Positions 1-6,135 of a stretch of DNA of 6,135 nt are shown one piece after another. The notes below the pieces were generated by a model. It had not been told where the DNA came from, made no database searches, and saw nothing but the letters and a program-made list of their open reading frames with translations. The first letter of the stretch is position 1; every line of letters starts with the position of its first letter. The DNA comes from Bacteroidota bacterium (lineage in GTDB: Bacteria; Bacteroidota; Bacteroidia; Chitinophagales; Chitinophagaceae). The translations under genes were made by a program, and so were the position numbers. The DNA lies in NCBI GenBank assembly GCA_023386855.1, contig JAEWIW010000402.1:1-6135 (forward strand). Reading direction: 5' to 3'.

Positions 1-335
1 TGCTTTTTACTTAAGCGTTCTGTAATGCCTTCTGTTGTAAGCCGGGCCAGCTGACTGGCTCCATCACCACGCTGACCTGCACCATGAACAAAAATTAAAA
101 GAGGATATTTTATTCCTGATTCTTTATAATGAACAGGCAGGGCTTCATAGTAGCCCCCGATATTTTTATTGATACTTTTCGTTATTGCGGTAAATACAGG
201 TGGTTCTGTTTCGGTATAGGTTTTCCTATCCTGTGGCAATTGGGCCTGCTGTTGTGAATGCGGAGTTAGGGTTTGTTCATTTTTTGAACAGGATGCAAAA
301 ATCAAGACCATTGCCAATGTATACGCTGCCTTCAT
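1..335 (-). CDS. Lipoprotein alpha/beta-hydrolase (esterase/peptidase-like), N-terminal part, truncated by window edge
   Basis: The first 111 residues are visible and the 3' end lies outside the window. The ATG at 335-333 opens a short signal sequence (residues 1-15) ending in F-A-S-C, so Cys16 is the likely lipidation site of an envelope lipoprotein. The Phe at -3 is a slightly loose lipobox. A polar, Gln-rich linker follows (about 17-45). Residues 60-92 then read like the start of an alpha/beta-hydrolase core: GGYYEALP, a hydrophobic strand YPLLIFVHG (77-85) and HGAGQRGDG (84-92). A His-Gly after the first central strand usually forms the oxyanion hole, and HGxGxRGDG is common in prolyl-oligopeptidase-like or polyhydroxybutyrate-depolymerase-like esterases. 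The catalytic Ser, Asp and His would be beyond the edge, so activity and substrate cannot be judged. It lies 46 bases downstream of nnr on the same strand, with no hairpin between, so co-transcription is likely. The hydrolase fold is well supported; the exact family is an inference. Confidence 0.8.
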   Translation of the reverse strand, partial: MKAAYTLAMVLIFASCSKNEQTLTPHSQQQAQLPQDRKTYTETEPPVFTAITKSINKNIGGYYEALPVHYKESGIKYPLLIFVHGAGQRGDGASQLARLTTEGITERLSKK

Positions 336-381
336 ACCCAACTTTTGCAGGTATAGTAAAAAAAATTATGCCGCAGATTAT

Positions 382-1887
382 TTATAAGTATAAAGTCCTG
401 AAAGCCTTGCCAATATGTTGAGACACATCTGTTGCTGAAATAGATTCTTCGGAAGAAAATTCAACAGCTTTTTCCGCCGCTGTTCCATGGAGGTAACAAC
501 CAAGTATAGCCGAAGCTTCAGCACTATAACCATTAGCCATAAGCGCAGTGATCATTCCTGTTAAAGTATCTCCTGTACCGCCTTTGGCCAGGCCCGGGTT
601 CCCGCTGGAATTAAAATAGGTCATACCACCGGGCGTGGTGATGCAGGTATATCTTCCCTTAAGAACAATTACGCAATTAAATTCCCTGGCTTTCCGGATT
701 GCCTGTTCTATCCGTTCAAAATCATTTGTCACTTTTCCAAAAAGCCTTTCCATTTCTTTGGGATGCGGGGTAATGATCAATGAGCCCTGGTGCTTTTCCA
801 ACAGGCCTGGATTCATCGATATCATATTCAGGGCATCTGCATCCAGCACCAGTTTTCCGGTGTAGGAGGAGATAATTTTTTCCAGCATTTTGGCTGTTAA
901 GGGTGCTGTTCCCAAACCGGGACCAATGCCAATGGCATTGTATTTCCCTGTATCAAAATCTGCATCATCTATATAATGTTCATTGCCCGAAACCATTACC
1001 ATGGCTTCAGGACAGGCCGATTGTAAAATTTCATAACCGCATTTGGGAATATACATGGTAAGCAAGCCGGTTCCCGTATGAACACAGGCCCTGGCGGCAA
1101 GTAAAGCGGCGCCTATTTTTCCATAGCTACCGCAAACCAGCAGGGAATGACCAAAATTTCCTTTATGCGAAAATTTTTTGCGGGGCTGGAAGATCTCTTT
1201 TGCCAGTCCCTGTTCTACCAAAACATATTGTTGCTTAAGATCAGCAAGGAAAGCCGGGTCAAGCCCAATATCCAGGACGATAACTTCACCGGTAAAAGCT
1301 TCGTTCTCTGCCACCAGGAATGCAGGCTTCAGGCATTGGAAACTAATGGTAAAACCTGCGCGGATAATATTGTTCCCACGGGAACTGCGATCAATGAATA
1401 AGCCGCTTGGAATATCTACGGAAACAACGGGAAGCCCTGATGCATTAATATGTTCCACCAGTTGGCTGGAAAGCCCGTCGAGCGGGCGATTAAGACCAGA
1501 GCCATACAAAGCGTCAATGATTATAGAGGGAGCGTCCGGTTCCGGAAAATTTTCTGTCCTGGAAATGAACTTTATTTCTATCCCCATGGTATGGAGCCTT
1601 TGAAGGTTATGCTGGAAATCTTCTGAGCCAAGATGACCAAATTCCAGGATGTAAACATTCACTTTATAATCGTGAAGACTGAGCATACGGGCAATGGCTA
1701 AACCATCGCCACCATTGTTTCCTTTTCCACAAAAAATATGAAACAGGGTAGAAGAGGGATATTTTTCCATCAACCATGCTGTACAGGCACCTGCTGCTTT
1801 TTCCATCAGGTCAAGGGAGCTGATGGGCAGATGATTTATGGTAAACTGGTCCCATGCTCTAACCTGTGCTCCATTCAATATTTGCAT
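382..1887 (-). CDS. nnr: Bifunctional NAD(P)H-hydrate repair enzyme: NAD(P)HX epimerase / ADP-dependent NAD(P)HX dehydratase
   Basis: This 501-residue protein has the usual length of the fused YjeF-type repair enzyme. It acts in the cytoplasm on NADHX and NADPHX, hydrated forms that arise by damage. The N-terminal domain (about 1-215) interconverts the R and S epimers; the C-terminal domain (about 225-500) dehydrates the S form back to NAD(P)H at the cost of a nucleotide, ADP in bacteria. Epimerase-domain motifs are GKGNNGGDG (54-62), IDALYGSG (124-131, with Asp125) and VDIPSG (157-162). Dehydratase-domain motifs are HKGNFGH (241-247), GIGPGLG (320-326), LDADALN (348-354), TPHPKEM (373-379), LKGRYT (409-414) and GNPGLAKGGTGD (429-440), where Asp440 is the expected catalytic residue. 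All key motifs are intact. The ATG at 1887 is chosen as the start: a TTG seven codons upstream (1908) is in frame, but MQILNGAQV is the typical family start. No Shine-Dalgarno sequence is visible. The gene follows the serine-hydrolase lipoprotein gene by 44 bases. Confidence 0.96.
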   Translation of the reverse strand: MQILNGAQVRAWDQFTINHLPISSLDLMEKAAGACTAWLMEKYPSSTLFHIFCGKGNNGGDGLAIARMLSLHDYKVNVYILEFGHLGSEDFQHNLQRLHTMGIEIKFISRTENFPEPDAPSIIIDALYGSGLNRPLDGLSSQLVEHINASGLPVVSVDIPSGLFIDRSSRGNNIIRAGFTISFQCLKPAFLVAENEAFTGEVIVLDIGLDPAFLADLKQQYVLVEQGLAKEIFQPRKKFSHKGNFGHSLLVCGSYGKIGAALLAARACVHTGTGLLTMYIPKCGYEILQSACPEAMVMVSGNEHYIDDADFDTGKYNAIGIGPGLGTAPLTAKMLEKIISSYTGKLVLDADALNMISMNPGLLEKHQGSLIITPHPKEMERLFGKVTNDFERIEQAIRKAREFNCVIVLKGRYTCITTPGGMTYFNSSGNPGLAKGGTGDTLTGMITALMANGYSAEASAILGCYLHGTAAEKAVEFSSEESISATDVSQHIGKAFRTLYL

Positions 1888-1931
1888 ACTGAAAAATAGT
1901 AAGAACAATTGAGAATTTGCAGCGACTGGTA

Positions 1932-3155
1932 TTAATTGGAACTGCTACCGTAGCGGCTTGCTGTAGGCGTTGAATTGGATTCCACCATAACGCGGTGATC
2001 CACTTCATCATCTTCACCTTTTGCATCATAATTTCCAAAAAGCTGCGCCAGCTGCTTGGATTTATACACCATCTTGGAGTCGTTATTACACAACGCAATG
2101 ATGGTGGTATTCTCATCGGGAAGACGGTAAAAAGCGGTCCTGTTTCCGTGCCACCAGCCGTTATGATAAATGATCTTTTTATTATTGGGATATTGCTGGA
2201 GTCGCCATCCCAGCCCATAATTGTTGATCCCTTTCTTTTCATTGCTATAGCCGGTGTAGGCTGCCTCAAGGGTTTCAGGACGGAACAGCATTCCACCCCT
2301 CAGGGCCTGGTCCCATTTCAGCAGGTCTCTAACCGTACTGTACACATTCTTGTCACCATACACCAGGTCGAGGTAATCAAAAGCATATTCCCTTCCACTA
2401 TAAAAATAGGAACTCAGCGAACGGGCACTGTCTGAAGGGGTGAACACATAAGTGTCATTCATCTTCAGGGGATCGAAAAATGTCAGTCGCATAAATTCAG
2501 CAAAATGCTGCCCGGTCACTTTTTCCACCATCAATGCCAGCAGGGCATAATTTGTATTGGAATAACTGAACCTTCGGTCGGGGGCGCCTATCTGGATTTC
2601 CTTATGGCGCTGAACAATAAAATCAAAAACGTCCTGGTTGGTAATGAACTTCTGGCGGTCCCATCCCAGCTGTTCCATATAGTGAACATAATTAGGTATA
2701 CCACTGCGATGGTTTAAAAGGCATTTTACCGTTACGTCTTTAAGTGGGAAACCTGGTAAATATTCTGCAACAGGGTGATCGATATTGATGCGGCCTTCTT
2801 CCCATAGTTTTAAAACAGCCATTGCTGTAAAGGTTTTAGAAACGGAGGCAAGGTGAAAGGCTGTATTGGGCGTGATGCTGTCAACTTTCCTGCGGGGATC
2901 CCTGAAACCAGCATATTCTTCAAAAATGACCTGGCCATTTTTAGCCACCAAAAAACTGCCGTTGAATCGGCCACGACCAAAAGCGTTCTGGTAAAAATCC
3001 TCCACGAGCTTCTTATAATGATCCAGTTCCGCACTGGGAATAGACTGAACACTGGCTGTCTGAACCACTGGAACCGGGGCTTCCTGTTTGTCTTTTTCCT
3101 GGTTCTTACAACCGAATAATACCAGAAAGGGCAACCATTTTAAATTGTATTTCAA
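1932..3155 (-). CDS. Serine hydrolase lipoprotein of the class C beta-lactamase / penicillin-binding-protein-like family
   Basis: This 407-residue protein starts with a lipoprotein signal: Lys2 and Lys6, a hydrophobic stretch, then L-F-G-C with Cys16 as the lipidation site, so it should sit in the envelope. A charged and Pro/Val-rich linker (17-45) leads to a serine beta-lactamase-type domain (about 45-375). The nucleophile motif SxxK is S104-V-S-K107, the second motif is Y198-S-N200, and the third, KTG-like position is H331-N-G333 within HNGWWHG. LLNHRSGIPNY (146-156) is also typical. Members of this family include DD-peptidases, esterases, D-amino-acid peptidases and proteins of unknown substrate, so antibiotic hydrolysis should not be assumed. 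The tail (about 376-407) is acidic then Ser/Thr-rich and probably disordered. The start is a TTG at 3155-3153: an in-frame TGA lies just upstream at 3164-3162, and the first in-frame ATG is near codon 112, inside the domain. It is first in a likely three-gene minus-strand run ending with nnr and a second lipoprotein hydrolase. Confidence 0.9.
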   Translation of the reverse strand: MKYNLKWLPFLVLFGCKNQEKDKQEAPVPVVQTASVQSIPSAELDHYKKLVEDFYQNAFGRGRFNGSFLVAKNGQVIFEEYAGFRDPRRKVDSITPNTAFHLASVSKTFTAMAVLKLWEEGRINIDHPVAEYLPGFPLKDVTVKCLLNHRSGIPNYVHYMEQLGWDRQKFITNQDVFDFIVQRHKEIQIGAPDRRFSYSNTNYALLALMVEKVTGQHFAEFMRLTFFDPLKMNDTYVFTPSDSARSLSSYFYSGREYAFDYLDLVYGDKNVYSTVRDLLKWDQALRGGMLFRPETLEAAYTGYSNEKKGINNYGLGWRLQQYPNNKKIIYHNGWWHGNRTAFYRLPDENTTIIALCNNDSKMVYKSKQLAQLFGNYDAKGEDDEVDHRVMVESNSTPTASRYGSSSN

Positions 3156-3180
3156 CAGCTTTCAATTAAAGGTTATTGGA

Positions 3181-3188
3181 CAAAAGTA
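3181..3188 (-). promoter_or_regulatory. Putative -7 element for the serine-hydrolase lipoprotein gene
   Basis: On the minus strand these bases read TACTTTTG, an exact match to the Bacteroidota -7 consensus TAnnTTTG. Transcription would begin near 3174, leaving a leader of about 20 bases before the TTG at 3155. A TTG at 3206-3204 could be the -33 element, but its 15-base spacing to the -7 box is shorter than the usual 17-23. The assignment rests on motif and position only. Confidence 0.5.
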
Positions 3189-3212
3189 TAAAAATGAATT
3201 TTTCAATTGGCC

Positions 3213-3220
3213 TATATTTG
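3213..3220 (+). promoter_or_regulatory. Putative -7 element for serA
   Basis: The bases read TATATTTG, an exact match to the Bacteroidota -7 consensus TAnnTTTG. Transcription would begin near 3227, giving a leader of about 35 bases before the serA ATG at 3262. No TTG occurs at the expected -33 distance, so the upstream half is weak or absent. The position also supports 3262 rather than the ATG at 3088, which lies inside the divergent gene. Confidence 0.55.
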
Positions 3221-3225
3221 CAAAT
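3216..3225. repeat. Perfect 10-base palindrome ATTTGCAAAT overlapping the serA promoter
   Basis: ATTTGCAAAT is its own reverse complement. It covers the second half of the putative serA -7 element and reaches almost to the predicted transcription start. That is a plausible operator position for a dimeric regulator, but a 10-base AT-rich palindrome can arise by chance, and no second copy was noticed in the other intergenic gaps. Confidence 0.3.
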
Positions 3226-3261
3226 CCTGTACCTAAAACGTCGCAAAACAAGCTGAAATAT

Positions 3262-4500
3262 ATGAGTGAGAAAAAAAACACCAGCTATCCAAAAGAAAAG
3301 ATAAATATTCTACTACTGGAGAACATCAGTGAGAAAGCGGTGAACTTTTTTAAGGATGCTGGATACTTTTCGGTAAGGAAACTTACCGGTGCACTTTCGG
3401 AGGAAGAATTGATCCGTGAGATCGGGGAGGTTCACCTGTTGGGAATACGTTCCAAGACCAAGGTAACTGCCAAGGTACTGGAAGCGGCAAAAAAGCTCCA
3501 GGCCATTGGTTGTTATTGTATTGGTGTGAACCAGGTTGACCTGGCCACGGCCACTAAAAAAGGCGTAGTGGTTTTTAATGCACCTTATTCCAATACCAGG
3601 TCGGTAGCGGAACTTGTAATAGCAGCATCCATTATGCTGATCCGGAGGATTCCCGACAAGAATAAATCGGCGCATGAAGGAACCTGGCTCAAGGAAGCTA
3701 AGGGAAGTTATGAACTGCGTGGTAAAACACTGGGTATTATAGGTTATGGAAATATCGGTACGCAGGTCAGCATCCTGGCCGAAGCCCTTGGCATGAAAGT
3801 GCTGTTTTATGATGTGGTTACCCGATTGCCGCTGGGCAATGCTGAATCGAGGAAAAGTTTGAAGGAAGTAATGAGCCAGTCGGATGTGATCACCTTACAT
3901 GTGCCGGAAACCGCCAGCACCAAGAACATGATCAACAAAACCACCCTGAAATATGCCAAGCCCGGTTCTATCCTGATCAACTATGCGAGGGGAGAAGTGG
4001 TGGATATTGATGCGCTGGCCAAAGCCATTAAAGATAAACTGATCTCCGGGGCTGCCATTGATGTTTTCCCATGGGAGCCAGAAAAAAACGGCGATCAATT
4101 CACTACGCCATTACAGGGACTTCCTAACGTGATCCTTACCCCGCATATCGGCGGAAGCACCGAGGAAGCACAGGAAAATATTGGGGAGGATGTCAGCAAT
4201 AAGCTGTTCAATTACCTTGAAACCGGTGTTACTATTGGATCGCATACGATTCCGCCATTAAGCCTGCCACCATTGGAAGGCACCCACCGGATACTGCATA
4301 TTCACCGGAATGTTCCCGGGGTTTTATCGGCCATCAATACGCAGCTTTCCAATAACAATATCAACATCCTGGCCCAAAACCTCAAAACCAACGAGGAGAT
4401 AGGTTACGTGGTACTGGATGTAGATAAAAAACTTTCCAATAAAGCATTCCAGTTATTAAAGGAAGTAAAGGATACCATCAAGGTTCGACTGCTTTATTAA
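3262..4500 (+). CDS. serA: D-3-phosphoglycerate dehydrogenase, E. coli type with C-terminal ACT domain
   Basis: This 412-residue cytoplasmic enzyme oxidises 3-phosphoglycerate to 3-phosphohydroxypyruvate with NAD+, the first committed step of serine synthesis. Length and sequence closely follow E. coli SerA, including IGCYCIGVNQVDL (82-94), SNTRSVAELVI (110-120) and the final RLLY. The NAD-binding loop is GYGNIG (161-166). The catalytic trio is Arg243 (in NYARGE), Glu272 (in WEPE) and His295 (in TPHIGGS). Trp142 matches the E. coli Trp139 position. The ACT domain (about 342-412) keeps His348, Asn350 and Asn368, which match the E. coli serine-binding residues His344, Asn346 and Asn364, so feedback inhibition by L-serine is expected. 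The ATG at 3262 is chosen because it gives family length and lies downstream of a -7 promoter element; an ATG at 3088 would add 58 unrelated residues overlapping the divergent gene. It appears to be a single-gene unit, since no serC or serB is in view. Confidence 0.97.
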   Translation: MSEKKNTSYPKEKINILLLENISEKAVNFFKDAGYFSVRKLTGALSEEELIREIGEVHLLGIRSKTKVTAKVLEAAKKLQAIGCYCIGVNQVDLATATKKGVVVFNAPYSNTRSVAELVIAASIMLIRRIPDKNKSAHEGTWLKEAKGSYELRGKTLGIIGYGNIGTQVSILAEALGMKVLFYDVVTRLPLGNAESRKSLKEVMSQSDVITLHVPETASTKNMINKTTLKYAKPGSILINYARGEVVDIDALAKAIKDKLISGAAIDVFPWEPEKNGDQFTTPLQGLPNVILTPHIGGSTEEAQENIGEDVSNKLFNYLETGVTIGSHTIPPLSLPPLEGTHRILHIHRNVPGVLSAINTQLSNNNINILAQNLKTNEEIGYVVLDVDKKLSNKAFQLLKEVKDTIKVRLLY

Positions 4501-5858
4501 TCTCCAGCTTTTTTCCTTCCGGTTAACCACCGGAAGGGAACTTTATAAAAGGCTTTGGTTTCTTTTATAATGTTGCGGGGCTCAATGCCAATATGTTTTT
4601 TCAGCAGCACCATCATTACGATAAGCAATAGCATATACACGCAGGCCAATGCTATGGCTCCCCCAATACCGCCAAAGCCGGTAATGAAAACCAGGTGCAG
4701 CACCAGTGACACGATGAAAAAAAGAAGGTTCACCCTGAAATTGAGCTGGGGTTTTCCAATAGCATCCATCACTGATCCGAACTGGTAACTGATTGGGCGA
4801 ACCCAACCAAAAACCAGGGCCAGTTGAAGGAGAGGAGCTGCAGGATAATAATCTTTTCCCCCGATAATCATTAATACCAGTTTGGGCATTAACAGTATTA
4901 CCAGGGAAATAGGTAACATGATGGCCAGTATGGAACCCGCCATTCGTTCAAAATAATATTTTACTTTCTCCAGGCCATGATCCTCCACGGCTTCCACATT
5001 TTTCGGGTAGGACACATCAGCTGCAGCAAGAGAGGGAACATCCATCATATTATTGATCCTTCCTACAACATTGTAATAAGCAACATACATTTTGCTGGTT
5101 ACGGGATCAAGCAACATGGCAGAAAGCGTTTGATCAAAACTCCTGCCTGCCTGCGAAAACAGGTTAGTGCCAAACGTGTATTTCCCGTAATGTGCCATAT
5201 GAAGGAACAATTTCGGGCTAAAGCGAAAATGTTTTTGCTGGTGCGGCCTTGCAAAAGCATAGATCATCAGGGTGCCCAAAATAGTTCCTAATATCTGGAG
5301 CAGGAGAATATTCCCGAGAAGAAAATAATTCGGGAAAAAGCTCAGTACTACAACGCCAAGAAAAAATATAAACTGTCGTGAAAAATTCGCCTTGAAGATC
5401 TCAGCAAATTTAAATTTGGACTGCAATATCATTTCAAAATGACTGAAAAAAATATTGACCAGTATGATTATAATACCACCAGGTATCAATTCATTCAACG
5501 GTTCTGATTGAAGCCAGCGTGATAAGGGTTTTCCTAAAGTGAACAGCAGAATAGAAACCGAAACAGAAAAAATAAGGTTAAGGATGAAAGAAGATGATTC
5601 CACTTCATTCTTTCTTGCTGCATACTGTGGCATGGAAAAAAACTTGATCGCCGGGTTCCTCAGTAACCCATTCTTGGCACTGTCGATCAATGATAGTACC
5701 ACGATGAACAATGCCCAATGGGCAAAGGTTTTAGGATCGAAACTGTGCGCCATTACGATGTATGAAATGGCACCGAAAAAAAACAGGGAGAACCTTTGAA
5801 GGAAGGTATAGAACAGGGAATGTATCCAGAAAGAGGAAGAGAAAATTTTCAACAACAA
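4497..5858 (-). CDS. Oligosaccharide flippase / polysaccharide biosynthesis membrane protein (Wzx-like, MOP superfamily)
   Basis: This 453-residue integral membrane protein has about 12-14 hydrophobic segments, for example near 15-36, 46-60, 90-109, 124-140, 162-182, 183-202, 308-332, 340-355, 376-394 and 396-419, followed by a short basic cytoplasmic tail (GRKKAGD). Proteins of this type move lipid-linked sugar units across the inner membrane for O-antigen, capsule or exopolysaccharide. Family-like stretches are the YYNVVGRI region (261-268), AIGKPQLNFRVNLLF (366-380) and the Gly-rich GFGGIGGAIA (394-403). No substrate can be inferred. The start is uncertain: three tandem TTG codons occur at 5858-5850, the reading frame is open up to a TAG at 5905-5903 without any ATG, and the first internal ATG (codon 36) would remove the first membrane segment. 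A near-match -7 box, TACTTTTA, lies at 5875-5868, very close to the TTG codons. No glycosyltransferase gene is adjacent within the window. Its stop overlaps that of serA. Confidence 0.87.
   Translation of the reverse strand: MLLKIFSSSFWIHSLFYTFLQRFSLFFFGAISYIVMAHSFDPKTFAHWALFIVVLSLIDSAKNGLLRNPAIKFFSMPQYAARKNEVESSSFILNLIFSVSVSILLFTLGKPLSRWLQSEPLNELIPGGIIIILVNIFFSHFEMILQSKFKFAEIFKANFSRQFIFFLGVVVLSFFPNYFLLGNILLLQILGTILGTLMIYAFARPHQQKHFRFSPKLFLHMAHYGKYTFGTNLFSQAGRSFDQTLSAMLLDPVTSKMYVAYYNVVGRINNMMDVPSLAAADVSYPKNVEAVEDHGLEKVKYYFERMAGSILAIMLPISLVILLMPKLVLMIIGGKDYYPAAPLLQLALVFGWVRPISYQFGSVMDAIGKPQLNFRVNLLFFIVSLVLHLVFITGFGGIGGAIALACVYMLLLIVMMVLLKKHIGIEPRNIIKETKAFYKVPFRWLTGRKKAGD
4515..4537. terminator. 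GC-rich hairpin just past the serA stop (possible termination or 3'-end element)
   Basis: An 8-base perfect inverted repeat, CCTTCCGG (4515-4522) and CCGGAAGG (4530-4537), encloses a 7-base loop and begins 15 bases after the serA stop codon. On the serA strand a T-run (4509-4514) precedes the stem instead of following it, so this is not a canonical intrinsic terminator. It lies inside the last codons of the convergent flippase gene. It could still mark or protect the serA transcript 3' end, or be incidental to coding. Confidence 0.3.
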
Positions 5859-5945
5859 ATCTTTGGGTAAAAGTAGAAGTTTCCTTTAAATACTGAAATA
5901 CGCTAGTTGATCATTTATTATCTTCATAAACATCAATCGTCGCTT

Positions 5946-6135
5946 ATGAAGTCGCTGTCCAAAAATAATCGCTTTTCGCTTGCCCTGCCAGGATTATATG
6001 AAGAACACAAGGAAGATTATTATGTTCTTTCCGGTGATGTTGGAGGAACAAAAACCAACCTTGCTATTTGTTCCGTAACTCATACAGGGTTGAAAGAAGT
6101 GGCCACTGCCAGTTATGCATCGCGCGATTTTGGTG
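5946..6135 (+). CDS. glk: Glucokinase, N-terminal part, truncated by window edge
   Basis: The first 63 codons are visible; the 3' part lies beyond the window. After a 25-residue lead with no signal peptide (MKSLSKNNRF, then LPGLYEEH), residues 27-42 read YVLSGDVGGTKTNLAI. The D31-V-G-G-T-K-T37 segment is the phosphate-binding motif 1 of the sugar-kinase/actin-fold ATPases, and the surrounding sequence fits the bacterial glucokinase (Glk) family, which phosphorylates glucose to glucose 6-phosphate with ATP in the cytoplasm. A ROK-family sugar kinase is the main alternative, since the glucose-binding residues are out of view. The ATG at 5946 is the natural start: it is the first ATG of this frame in the gap and lies 87 bases from the divergent flippase gene. 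No good TAnnTTTG promoter was found in that gap; TATCTTCA at 5919-5926 is only a 6-of-8 match. Confidence 0.85.
   Translation, partial: MKSLSKNNRFSLALPGLYEEHKEDYYVLSGDVGGTKTNLAICSVTHTGLKEVATASYASRDFG

Noticed and set aside
1178..1603. Plus-strand open frame of 141 codons inside nnr
   Set aside because: It is antisense to a well-supported gene, has no recognisable motif, and nnr shows every expected family motif on the other strand.
1888..1931. Possible separate promoter for nnr (TATTTTTC, 7 of 8 to the -7 consensus)
   Set aside because: It lies too close to the ATG at 1887: transcription would begin at or inside the start codon, so readthrough from the upstream gene is more likely.
1859..2296. 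Minus-strand open frame of 145 codons overlapping the serine-hydrolase gene and the nnr start
   Set aside because: It is an out-of-frame shadow of the lipoprotein gene with unremarkable composition and no domain-like sequence.
2822..2874. Beta-lactamase resistance gene reading of the SxxK protein
   Set aside because: The broad serine beta-lactamase fold family is mostly non-resistance hydrolases. The SVSK, YSN and HNG motifs fit the general family and nothing points to antibiotic hydrolysis.
3088..3261. Longer serA reading frame from an ATG at 3088
   Set aside because: It would overlap the divergent lipoprotein gene, add 58 residues with no match to the SerA N-terminus, and start upstream of the likely promoter.

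Overview
The window looks like chromosomal housekeeping DNA from a member of the Bacteroidota, probably near the Chitinophagaceae. The signs are moderate GC content, no clear Shine-Dalgarno sequences ahead of the genes, two exact matches to the Bacteroidota -7 promoter element (TAnnTTTG), short N-terminal lipoprotein signals, and protein family versions typical of that phylum. The family-level placement is an impression from reading the proteins, not a computed result.

Layout, left to right. Positions 1-3155 hold three genes on the minus strand. Read in the direction of transcription they are: a lipoprotein of the serine beta-lactamase/penicillin-binding fold (3155-1932), the bifunctional NAD(P)HX repair enzyme Nnr (1887-382), and the start of a lipoprotein alpha/beta-hydrolase (335-1, cut by the window edge). 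Gaps of 44 and 46 bases with no visible terminator suggest one transcript. A 106-base divergent intergenic region (3156-3261) carries one -7 element for each direction. SerA, the first enzyme of serine biosynthesis, follows on the plus strand (3262-4500). It meets a minus-strand oligosaccharide-flippase-type membrane protein (5858-4497) tail to tail, and the stop codons overlap by 4 bases. After an 87-base divergent gap the first 63 codons of a glucokinase begin on the plus strand (5946 to the edge).

The genes do not form an obvious single pathway. SerA and glucokinase are central metabolism, Nnr is cofactor damage repair, the flippase-like protein belongs to envelope glycan export, and the two lipoproteins are envelope hydrolases. 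I found no CRISPR array, tRNA, rRNA, insertion sequence, phage gene, toxin-antitoxin pair or defence gene, and no convincing undescribed system. The points worth a second look are small: the back-to-back promoters, two genes that seem to need TTG starts, and the serA/flippase stop overlap with a nearby hairpin. No stretch longer than about 110 bases lacks a gene.
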